This document shows, piece after piece, positions 55,521-64,000 of a stretch of DNA of 64,000 nt. Both the position numbers and the translations under genes were made by a program. Origin of the DNA: Camellia lanceoleosa. Lineage: Eukaryota; Streptophyta; Magnoliopsida; Ericales; Theaceae. Positions within the stretch are counted from its first letter, which is position 1. Every line of letters starts with the position of its first letter. The DNA is taken from contig CM045762.1 in assembly GCA_025200525.1 (NCBI GenBank), positions 84,411,893 through 84,475,892 of the forward strand. Reading direction: 5' to 3'. Below the pieces are notes generated by a model that was not told the DNA's origin, searched no databases, and saw only the letters and a program-made list of their open reading frames with translations.

Positions 55521-56301
55521 GTATGCAAGACTATTGGGAACAAATGGGTTCTCAAAGTCAAGCGCAAGGTGGATGGTTCCATAGAAAGATATAAGGCTCG
55601 CCTAGTGGCGAAAGGTTACACCCAACGAGAGGGTGTGGACTATGAGGAAACTTTTTCACCAGTTGTAAGGTTTGCCTCTATTCGCCTAATCCTGGCCATA
55701 GTAGCTCAGTTAGACTTAGAGCTATATCAGATGGACGTTAAAACTGCATTTCTCAATGGAGAATTGGATGGAGAGATCTATATGGATCAACCAGAAGGCT
55801 TTATGGCAGTAGGTCAGGAGCACAAAGTTTGCAAGCTTCAACGATCTATTTATGGCTTAAAGCAATCATCCAAACAGTGGAATCTGAGATTTCATCGAGC
55901 CATTGTTTCTAATGGGTTTACGATGATTGATGAAGATCACTGTGTGTACGTTAAGCGGTCCAAGGACATTTTTTTGATATTGTCATTATATGTAGATGAC
56001 ATATTATTGGCTGGAAATGACAATGAGATGATTGTCGCCACTAAAATGTGGTTGTCCTCTACATTTGAGATGAAGGACATGGGTGAGGCGAGCTATGTGC
56101 TCGGTGTTAAGATCCTTAGGGATCGCTCTAGGAGACTTCTTGGTTTGTCTCAAGAGACTTACATTAAGACTATTCTAGAGCGGTTCCAGATGCAGAGCTG
56201 CAAACCCATTGACACTCCTATTGCAAAAGGCAAGAGCCTAAGCCTTGATATGGGTTCTAAGACTCAAGAAGAAAATGAAAAGATGGCCCGTGTTCCCTAT
56301 G
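55521..56301 (+). pseudogene. copia reverse transcriptase
   Basis: [80 protein letters not shown] and the catalytic [11 protein letters not shown] are intact in one frame, followed by [20 protein letters not shown]. The frame is interrupted at 56301-56306 by the solo LTR inserted at CAAAT, and picks up again at 59006. It is separated from its upstream part by a frameshift. Confidence 0.9.
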
Positions 56302-56306
56302 CAAAT

Positions 56307-59005
56307 TGTAATAACCCGACCCTCATATATGTTTTCTGATATATTTTTAGTCCTTGATGTGAGCATTTGAATGTTTACTGTGAAATTCCGTAGAAAATTA
56401 AAGTGATGTAAGTGAAATCCATGTTTAAGGAAGTCTATCTGTTGAACAAGGAACATATCTGTTCCTCTAGAATGTTTAGAGCAGAAATTGGAGGCTTTAA
56501 CGACTTAATTAACTGAAATTGATTATATACCTGTGTACAGCATAATTTTCTAGTAATATTAAGCATGTTTACGAAATTTCGATTTCGGAATGATAAAGCG
56601 ATTGGATTTCGTCCTATATGCCTCTTGATATTTTTTTTAATATAAATCTAAGTCTTTTGACTTAAGACCAAAAACGTGGAACACCTTCTAGGAGAGGAAG
56701 TGAGAGAGAGTAGAGAAGAGGAATTTGGGGAAAAGAGAATCAACAAGAAAGTTGAGCAAATTGATAGAATTGTGGGATTTAATCCAAGGTAAACTCAAGT
56801 TCTTCTTGATATGGAGGTTTGTAATTTAAGTTTGAATATGAATCATGTTTGGTTAGTGAGGGTTTCTCCTCAAATGGTTACTTTGACATCAAATCTAGGA
56901 ATTGTATGAATTATACTTCAATTTTTGATTTTCTACCATTACCCCATGAGATTATGTTTATATTTGGCATATGAGAGGGAGAGACCTTCATGGATTTTTA
57001 AAATGAAGCTTGTAAGTGTATGTCCATGGTTTTCATTTCAATTCAAGACTTGACCGTAGATGTTGCATGTGTGATGGAAATTCAAGTTGTCTTGCTAGTG
57101 GTTTGGGCTTTGATTTCCTAACCTTGAAGTTGTTTTTACAAAAGAGAAATTGGAGTTTTGGATACGGTTGAAACCCAAATTCAAGTTCAATTTCGAATTT
57201 TGCTTGGTCCGCCGGCGTAGTAAAGCTCGCCGGCGGAAAAAAACCTTCCACAATTTGGTGGATTTCTGATCCGGCGGCCAAAGTGGCGCTTCGGCGGGCT
57301 TAATTTGAAAATAAAATATGTTGTTTAGCTTTGCGTGTTTGACTCCTTAGAATATTTTCTCGATGCTTTTAAGGTGATTATAAATTGTATGAAGCGTAAT
57401 GATTCAGAAATGGTTTCTCAATAATGTGAGGAAAAGAGAATTAATTTACAAGTTATGATTATGTGCAGGAAGGAACTAACACACCATCCCAACACGGTGA
57501 GTAATAGTACGCTATATGTACATTTTTATCTTCTGATAATGACTATGGTATTAATGCTCTGTTCTTCGTAAGTGATTTCACCAGCATTATGTTAATAAGA
57601 AATCAGGGTGAATGTTGAGAAAGCTGCATACAGCGGTATGACGATGGAACTATCATGTTCTGTCTATATTGTATATTATTCCTCTGTCATCTGTAAGCAA
57701 TTGGTATCAATTCTGTTATTTACAAGACAACTATTTTGATAGATAAAAAGCATACTTTGTTGTCCGCAATTTAGTGGCATTAATTTATGGTGAATAAGTG
57801 AAATGTGACAATGTACCTTTATTCGTTAATAGTTTTTAGTACGAACTGTATTTTCCTTATGTGAGAACTATGTTACATGAAGTTATGTGCTATACGAGAA
57901 ACATTATGGAATTATGGAAACACTGAAAGAAATTGTGAAATCATATATGTTATGTATGAAACCTCGTGAATTATGGAACTCATCAAGGAAATTGTGATAT
58001 TGTGAACTCATGTGGCCAAGGGCCATCTGTGTACTAAGTGATTATGAGGCCAATGGCCGATGTGTGAAATGAGATTATGAGGCCAATGGCCAATGTGTGA
58101 AATGTGATGATGAGGCCAATGGCCGATATGTGAAATGTGATTATGAGGCCAATGGCCGATGTGTGAAACATGATTATGAGACCAAGGGCCAATATGTGGT
58201 ATATGAATTTGTGAAACTATGTGGCCGAAGGCCATTTGTGAAGTATGAAGTCCCAAGTTATGAAATTATTAAATGATGCGGCCGAAGGCCATCTGTGAAG
58301 TATGAAGTGTGAACATTCTGGGCCGAGGGCCATTTTATGATATTGAGTAACATTCTGAGTAACATTCTGGGCCGAGGGCCATTTGTGACATTCTGTAACA
58401 TTCTGGGCCGAGGGCCATGTTATGACATTCTGTGACATTCTGTAATATTCTAGGTCGAGGGCTAAGTGTAACATTCTGGGTCATGGATCATTCTGTAGCA
58501 TTGAATTAATTTACATACATTTGGTTGTAAGGTACGGTTTCAAATATCTGGGTACTATTAATATTCACTGAGCTTTGCTCACCCCTTACATTGTCTGTTT
58601 CTGTAGGTCGTCAAACCGGGAACCAGTCTTAACTCCTAAAGCTCGTTTCTTTTTGTCAACCCTTATAGTCAGGCACATAAAAAGACCCATCCTATCTTTG
58701 TAGAATTTTGTCAAGTTTTGGCTTGTATTCTAATTACTTGTTTTGGGTTGTCTGTAACTAATATTTTTGGTTGTACGCCTTAGGGCAAAGGTTGCATGTA
58801 CGTAGTTGGTTAGTTCGGTATATGATGCTCTGTTTTGATATGCATGATCCTGGCATGTTATAGTAGCTCAATGGAAGTTTAGATATTGCTCATACGTATA
58901 TTATGCTTCCGTTCAGGCCCTTATAATATACATTTATCTCAGGTTTATTATATGTTTCTGCATGAGTCATGCCCGAACTTTTAGGGGCAGGTTCGGGTCG
59001 TGACA
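56307..59005 (+). mobile_element. solo chromovirus-type LTR (2699 bp) inserted in copia RT
   Basis: Begins TGTAATAACCCGACCCTCAT and ends GGTTCGGGTCGTGACA, with a perfect CAAAT duplication (56302-56306, 59006-59010). It carries a leader-like AG-rich region (56690-56770), TTTGCTCACCCC and CTGTAGGTCGTC blocks seen in the other chromovirus LTRs here, and a GGCCNNNGGCC array (58012-58480). No internal region remains, so it is a solo LTR. The copia frame aligns across it once the duplicated 5 bp are counted once. Confidence 0.9.
58012..58480. repeat. array of GGCCNNNGGCC palindromes in the chromovirus LTR
   Basis: Twelve copies of GGCCAATGGCC, GGCCGAAGGCC or GGCCGAGGGCC (two with a changed base) spaced 31-58 bp, in a background unit like GATTATGAGGCCAATGGCCG followed by ATGTGTGAAATGT. 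The left half uses AAT/AAG centres, the right half GAA/GAG. The His/Trp-rich minus frame across it (58008-58256) is a by-product. Confidence 0.85.
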
Positions 59006-59010
59006 CAAAT

Positions 59011-59653
59011 GCTGTTGGAAGCTTGATGTATGCTATGATGTGTACACGTCCTGAGATTTGTTATGCAGTTGGATTGGTGAGTCGTTACCAATCCAACCCA
59101 GGACCAGCTCATTGGAAAGCAGTTAAGAGGATATTACGATATCTTAGAGGACCAGTTACACACTTTGCTACCGAGTTCGATCTCCATCTAGTTGGCTATT
59201 GTGATGCTGACTGGAGAGGAGACCTAGATGAGCATAAGTCTACTTCAGGATATGCTTTCATGCTTAGCGATGGTGCTATTTCTTGGAGCAGTAAGAAGCA
59301 ATCTCAGACGCTTATCGACTATGGAGGCCGAGTTGTGGCTTGTTCATCTTCCGCTCAGAAGCCGTGGTTGAGGAGATTCCTTCAAAGATTTGGATGTTGT
59401 CACACACACTTGAGACACTGTGACTATCCATTGTGAGATGGTCGCACTCGCCACGCTTAAGGATCCTAAATACCACGGCAGAACCAAACACATTGATGTG
59501 AGGTTAAACTTTATCAGAGACATTTTGGCGCAGAAAGAAGTGATCCTAGAGCACATCCCTACGAGTCGCATGGTTGCAGACCCTTTGACTAAGCCTATTG
59601 CTAGAGATGTTTATCTTACTCATGTTAGGGCTTTAGGACTACGTAGGTGGTGA
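59011..59653 (+). pseudogene. copia RT end and RNase H
   Basis: Resumes after the insertion with VGSLMYAMMCTRPEICYAVG, GLVSRYQSNPGPAHWKAVKR, VGYCDADWRGDLDEHKSTSG and ISWSSKKQSQT. A frameshift near 59310 disrupts the 'STMEAEY' region; a further shift leads to ALATLKDPKYHGRTKHIDVR, FIRDILAQKEVILEHIPTSR and DPLTKPIARDVYLTHV, ending in a stop at 59651. It degrades RNA in RNA-DNA hybrids. Confidence 0.85.
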
Positions 59654-60790
59654 TTTTTTTATGTGTATTCAGTTGAACTCTTATTTTTTTGGGGATATTT
59701 ATGCCATTAGTATTCATATTTGTTTCTATTACACATTTATGTTTACTACCTTTTGCAATGGTTTGTGAATTAGCATACACAAAATAATTAAATTGATGTT
59801 AGCAGGCAAGATTGGCTCACTCACACGAGCAATCGCCCTTAGCGCTAGGTGGCGAGTAAGGATGAGACTAGTAGCTTATTATATTTGGAGCAAATAGAGA
59901 AGCTAAAATTATCCACTAGCTATGTCACCTTGGTTGGAGCCAAGATGAGGTCTTGATTGGAGACCGACCATGGATATGAAAGTACCCACTTTTCCATGAT
60001 GTGCCTGTTATGGATAGCTAGATGCGAGATCTCATTTGATGCCTGAGAGGCGAGCAAATAGAGAATTCGAGTTAGACGCTAAGAAGCGACTTGTGTGCTT
60101 ATGAGCGATTAGACTAAGATCTGTATGGTGTGTGAGTTTAACATCACTCTTTGGAAGAGTAACTCCACTATAACATGCATTCATACTGCATGTGCTTATC
60201 GACCCATTAGCGAGGTGAAAGAATGGATCCCTGCTTCTTCACCGTGTGAGTTCTAAAAGTCATTTTTCCTTAAATGACTTCACTTTGTGCCTTTTGTGAC
60301 CTTTGACTATGTCATAAGATGAGGAGTTGATGTTCGGCTACTTTGGTATGTTGCCTGCGGTCATGTATGATTCGGCTTTAAGGGACATTACTGGGAAAGC
60401 GATAAATTTCAAATTGAATGATATGAGGGTGAAGGGAAGATCATCTAGTTCTACATCTCTGCTCTATATTCACTGTCGACAACTCACATCGCTCTTCAAA
60501 GGATGCTGATTGGGTGTGAATATAATGCGGGACCTAGGAGAGTCAAACATGCTCTTTGAGGGATTAGAGATGTTTTTTGGACTGATGTAGCTAGATTGGT
60601 CTGGGTACATGAGACACTATTTCTGTTCTTTTTGGGTTGATGTCTTTATACTGACTCATATTGAGTTTCTAGTATAGAGCTCCTACATGCAGGTGTTCTC
60701 AGCGGTCGCACGGTGCATTGGCTAGTATGAGATTGTTCTTTTTGGGGAGATTGAGATAGAGATGTGGCAGTATCATGCCAACTCATGTGC
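59654..60790 (+). other. copia 3' untranslated region
   Basis: About 1.1 kb between the pol stop and the PPT without a recognisable domain. It contains repeated GCGAG/GGCGAGTAAGG words near 59830-60060 and a short frame (60327-60509) that resembles nothing known. The length allows for a lost extra ORF, but nothing supports one. Confidence 0.6.
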
Positions 60791-60800
60791 GAGTGGGAGA
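60791..60800 (+). other. copia polypurine tract
   Basis: GAGTGGGAGA immediately before the 3' LTR. Confidence 0.9.
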
Positions 60801-61253
60801 TGTTAGAAATGGGCGCCCATGTGGCCTGACCATTTAACATTTGAATTTGAACCTTATCCAAATGGGTTTTGAATTTGAATTCAAACCTATTTAGGATAAC
60901 CACTCAGGATACAGATATTATCTCCTTGACTGATATGGATAGATAACAATAACATGTTATATATCTGATATATGGGTTATGGGTGATTAAGAGATATACA
61001 ACGTATCATCTCTGTTTTTTCCATATACAGTTTCTCCCATATACCGACTCTCTCCCATAAACAACAATCAATAAGCTATTTGCACTGTGATTTGTGTGGG
61101 TGATATTCACCATTGTAATATCACCCCACTGCTGGGTTGATTGACCAGATTCAGGAAGCACTGATTTACCCACGAGATTCATCAGAGTTCAGAATATTTC
61201 AAAAAGGCATGAACTTATTAATTTTTATTCCGCTGCGTCATACTTTGTTTACA
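60801..61253 (+). repeat. copia 3' LTR
   Basis: TGTTAGAAATGGGCGCCCAT ... TTTGTTTACA, followed by the ATATT duplication. It is 6 bp shorter than the 5' LTR. Confidence 0.95.
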
Positions 61254-61258
61254 ATATT

Positions 61259-61574
61259 GATGCAACCAAAGTCATATGTATATGTAAAATTCATATTATT
61301 TAATAAATAATAGAACTAAACAAGCTAAATAGAAAACCACATAAGAAATTAATAGTTGCAGTATAATGTTATGGTGATATATAATAGCCATCTAATATTT
61401 ATATCTATAAAAATTACAACCTATGCAAATTAGCAATATTAATATTTTAACAACTATAAAGAAAAAAATGTAACACTTTTTAACCTTTCAACAATTTGAC
61501 AAATTGAAAAATGACAAATTCGGGATATAAAATTTAATATACTATATATAGTAATCAAACAAAAAATGACACTC
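61259..61574. other. AT-rich spacer
   Basis: No coding or repeat structure was recognised. Confidence 0.4.
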
Positions 61575-62010
61575 CTAAATTGGACATTGCTACTGAGAGG
61601 GAGATTTTGTGAGCCGGAGCCAAACTGGGTCCAGGAATAGTGATGGACCGAGCTATGGGTCGAGCAAGGTCCAAGTATAAGAATTAGCCGAGCTGTGGGC
61701 CGATATGATTGGGTGAGTGATTCCTAGGAGGATTCTTATGAGAAAGAGTTGGAATCCTACTAGGAGTGTACCAAGCGGAATCTATAAAAGCTCATAGTAG
61801 GACCTCTGCACAAGTATCACAATTTTGATTCTCGAATATACAGAACTTTTGTCTATTTGTCTATTTTGCTGACTTAGACATCGGAGAGGTATCCGGCACA
61901 CACCCGCCGGCTAGCTCACGTTTGTGTTTTCAGGGAGTAAAGTGACGACATTTGGAGGAGCGTAAACTTGATCAACAGAATTATACGAGAAGATTATTCT
62001 GCGCTCGTAC
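61575..62010 (+). mobile_element. gypsy-type LTR fragment or TRIM-like sequence
   Basis: A TATA box (TCTATAAAAGC at 61791) is followed about 110 bp later by TGACTTAGACATCGGAGAGG, TATCCGGCACACACCCGCCG and a TTTCAGG end, the U5-like order seen in many plant gypsy LTRs. The same order occurs inverted at 63230-63420. No paired LTR or coding region was found; ends are approximate. Confidence 0.4.
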
Positions 62011-62293
62011 AACTACTAAAATTAATTAGCGGTGCCAATTTAATTAGTGACACACCTAAACAATAACTTGTATTACATTCAAGTTCTCCAATGAAACAAT
62101 GAGAATAAAGTTGAGAACACTACAAATCCGCTAAGTGAACGTCGAAGATTTAAGTTATTAATTGAACCAAAATAGCACATTATCTTAAACTCTTACCGCT
62201 TGTAGGACATCCAAGCCCACTGTGTTTATAGGCAATGAGGTAACACCAAAACACATTGACAGGCCTACAAAGTAACAACACTCAAACTATTCT
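62011..62293. other. intergenic spacer
   Basis: No gene or repeat was recognised. Confidence 0.35.
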
Positions 62294-62682
62294 AGCGTTT
62301 GCTTAGTTTGGAATTCTCAAAAATAATTTTTTTGAATTTTTAATTCGTATTTTTGTTTTTAGTGTTTTTTTAAATTTTTAATAATAATAATTTTTCTTTT
62401 TTTTTTTAGTTTTTAGATTTACTTAATGTAGATACACTTTAAAAAGTACAAAATTTGTACAAAACATTCTCAAATATTTATTGAATACAAAAAAATACAA
62501 AACTTATGTACATTTTCATATTTTGTTGTATTAAATTTTAAATATATATATATATATATATATTTGTTAAGTATATCTAAATTAAGAGGATCTAAAAAGT
62601 AAAAAAGATTAAAAAGCTAAAAAAAAAAAATATCCATTGAAAAATTAAAAAATTATTTTTAAAAACTCTAAACCAAACATAA
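62294..62682. mobile_element. AT-rich inverted-repeat element (MITE-like)
   Basis: AGTTTGGAATTCTCAAAAAT followed by AATTTTTTTGAATTTTTAAT at 62309-62345 faces an inverse near 62640-62680 (AAAAATTATTTTTAAAAAC TCTAAACCAAAC read in two parts). The GTTTGG/CCAAAC ends resemble the Tourist-like elements here. No certain target duplication; low complexity may exaggerate the symmetry. Confidence 0.4.
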
Positions 62683-63229
62683 TAACTCTTCAAAAATGTC
62701 TTTCTCACACACAATTTAAAAAAATACCTAATTACAGAAGGGTGACCTCTGAGTTAGACCCTATGAAGCAGAAGCCCCAGCGGTCACAATTGGTTAGTGA
62801 CTAAAGCACTAACATTAGAAGATTTAAATAAAAATCAAAAATAAAAAACAGATCAATTTCGACAATTCAATAAATCTAATAAATTAATACATTCTTGTAA
62901 TGTAAAACAATTAATAAATCCAATAAATGCAGAGAGAGAGCTGGGCATGAATGATGGGAAGAAAATGTCAGGAAGTTACTTTGAGTGGGAAATTTACTTC
63001 AGTCCAAGTAAATCCAACAATCAATTACATTAATGTGTTGACCACAACCGTTCTAATTAATTGTTAGAGAGACATTTTTAAAAATAAAATTATCGTATTA
63101 TATAGATATTTTAAAATGGGGAATGTTAATAATAAGGGAAAATCTATGGTATGTGCCTTGTTATATATTTTTTAATATGTGTGTGAGTGAATTTCTGACC
63201 ACACTGCCAACTCAGTACTCAGCTAGAGA
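62683..63229. other. intergenic DNA, no gene seen
   Basis: Mixed A/T-rich sequence. 62735-62800 is less AT-rich but has no frame or terminal repeats. Confidence 0.35.
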
Positions 63230-63411
63230 ACACTGGCAGAATAGATGACACCTGGCAGACTTGCAACAGAAAGAGAAGATTCCGGCGGTAGTTCGTCCAC
63301 CCGGGGGCACTCCGACGATCAAGTCAATATATCTCTCAAAGATAATCAATAGTGCTAATCTCACTGTTCAAAATATAAATTGCGTACCTTAGACCCATCA
63401 GGGGTGCCTTT

Positions 63412-63420
63412 CTTTTATAG
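63412..63420 (-). promoter_or_regulatory. TATA box of the right-edge LTR
   Basis: Minus-strand CTATAAAAG followed by AAAGGCACCCC, upstream of the U5-like CGTCGGAGTG block. Confidence 0.5.
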
Positions 63421-63648
63421 TTAACTCAATCCTTGTCCCAACAAAAGCCTAGCTTCAATGGATTCCTATTTAGTGCTTACTTTGGACTCTTCAAGAGATA
63501 AGGATAGACTCCCTAAGAGTGTTATCCTATCCATCATGAAGTCCTTCCTTATTTCCAAGACTCTTGTCCGTTATCCGCTTATCTCGGATTCTGATATCTT
63601 CGGAGAAAACCTCGGCCTCTCCGAGATCACCTCGGCGTTATGACCAAG

Positions 63649-63894
63649 ACACGTGGCACCTCGACTGACACGTCGGCGTCACCTTGCCACGTATTGGTAC
63701 TCAGAAAATATATCCCCACAACTGCCCCTAGGTTCTATTACCTCAGCATTTTGAGGTGATGAAACCTATATCGATACTTAAGCCGAAATCATCATCATAG
63801 GCCGACGTGTCTTCTTAAAGATCAAGAATTCCAAGAGCTTCTTCATGCGTATGAGCTGTTATACATAACAACTCAACCGTTTAAGCCACGTGCC
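63649..63894 (-). promoter_or_regulatory. cluster of G-box/ABRE-like ACGT motifs in the LTR
   Basis: ACACGTGGC (63649-63657), GACACGTCGG (63667), GCCACGTATT (63686) and GCCACGTGCC (63885-63894) lie 230-470 bp upstream of the minus-strand TATA box. ACGT cores flanked by GGC/GCC bind plant bZIP factors in abscisic-acid and stress promoters; activity here is inferred only. Confidence 0.45.
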
Positions 63895-64000
63895 TTCCCT
63901 TTATCGATCGCACTACATGCGTGCTTGTAAGTCGTCTCGTGCCTATATGCGCCGTCTGACAAATTCACTTTTCTAGGCTTATTAATTCTGTTTTTCCGCC

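Larger units (their letters stand above)
51110..61253 (+). mobile_element. Ty1/copia element, complete structure, with a nested chromovirus solo LTR
   Basis: 5' LTR 51110-51568, PBS 51570-51582, gag from 52947, protease-integrase from 53657, RT to 56301, RNase H 59011-59653, PPT 60791-60800, 3' LTR 60801-61253, with a perfect ATATT target duplication (51105-51109, 61254-61258). The gag-PR-INT-RT-RNase H order is copia. The two LTRs differ by roughly 17 substitutions and one 6-bp indel by eye (about 96% identity), so it is much younger than the minus-strand copia. Frameshifts and stops inactivate gag and pol, and a 2.7-kb solo LTR splits pol. Without that insert it is about 7.4 kb. Confidence 0.95.
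63230..64000 (-). mobile_element. gypsy-type LTR fragment, minus orientation, runs off the window
   Basis: On the minus strand the order is U3 with several ACGT motifs (63890-63650), a CTATAAAAG TATA box at 63420-63412, then TTGACTTGATCGTCGGAGTG and CCCCCGGGTGGACGAACTAC near 63330-63290, a typical gypsy U5 layout. The 3' end is near 63200; the 5' end lies beyond 64000. The plus frame 63458-63643 is on the opposite strand and has no domain. Confidence 0.5.

Noticed and set aside
58008..58474. Minus-strand frames with His/Ile/Gly/Trp-Pro repeats, resembling a repeat protein
   Set aside because: They are translations of the GGCCNNNGGCC tandem array inside a solo LTR; there is no start context, domain or neighbouring gene.
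1..64000. tRNA, rRNA, CRISPR or bacterial-type operons
   Set aside because: No cloverleaf-like sequence, rRNA motif, spaced repeat array or ribosome-binding-site pattern was seen; the content is plant nuclear repeat DNA.

Overview
The window looks like nuclear intergenic DNA of a flowering plant, probably a eudicot. The flanks are very AT-rich, and the interior is a pile of nested LTR retrotransposons (Ty1/copia, Ty3/gypsy Tat lineage, Ty3/gypsy chromovirus) with plant-type MITEs between them. No intact host gene, tRNA, rRNA or CRISPR array was found. The only host-derived coding trace is a tandem pair of degraded WD40 fragments resembling UTP15 (6281-6653). Every retroelement reading frame is broken.

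Layout. 1-10034: AT-rich DNA with two Tourist-like elements with TTA duplications (707-1678, 3627-3840), a GAGCATCTCC-type MITE (4665-5020), two abutting minisatellites that are inverted copies of each other (5400-6150), the UTP15-like relics, and an 823-bp hAT-like element with a perfect 8-bp duplication (9066-9888). 10035-46384: one old minus-strand copia element, recognised from matching LTRs (445 and 443 bp) at its two ends and near-identical flanks (AATTT/GATTT). It has been filled by later insertions: a plus-strand Tat LTR fragment (11755-12549), a minus-strand Tat element (12550-34803) that itself contains two solo Tat LTRs (14012-17287 and 28303-32368), a mosaic of chromovirus pieces (34804-39731), and a third solo Tat LTR (40881-45124). 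46390-51104: AT-rich spacer with a foldback element and a TTA microsatellite. 51110-61253: a younger plus-strand copia element with both LTRs, PBS, PPT and TSD ATATT, split in its RT/RNase H region by a 2.7-kb solo chromovirus LTR (56307-59005, TSD CAAAT). 61254-64000: AT-rich DNA with two gypsy-type LTR fragments, the last running off the window and carrying G-box/ABRE-like motifs.

The most interesting object is the Tat element. On the minus strand it carries protease, RT, RNase H, a second RNase H-like domain and integrase. Between integrase and the 3' LTR it carries, on the opposite strand, two separate intron-containing reading regions. One resembles the plant mobile domain (20892-23757); the other resembles the DUF7745-type domain (24463-25614). 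They are preceded by a promoter-like region and bracketed by a shared ~57-bp motif, and a 67-bp tandem array lies next to the PPT. Antisense extra ORFs are known in Tat elements; two different domains side by side within one motif-bounded cassette deserves a check.

All calls were made by eye. Boundaries supported by target-site duplications are firm; those marked approximate are not.
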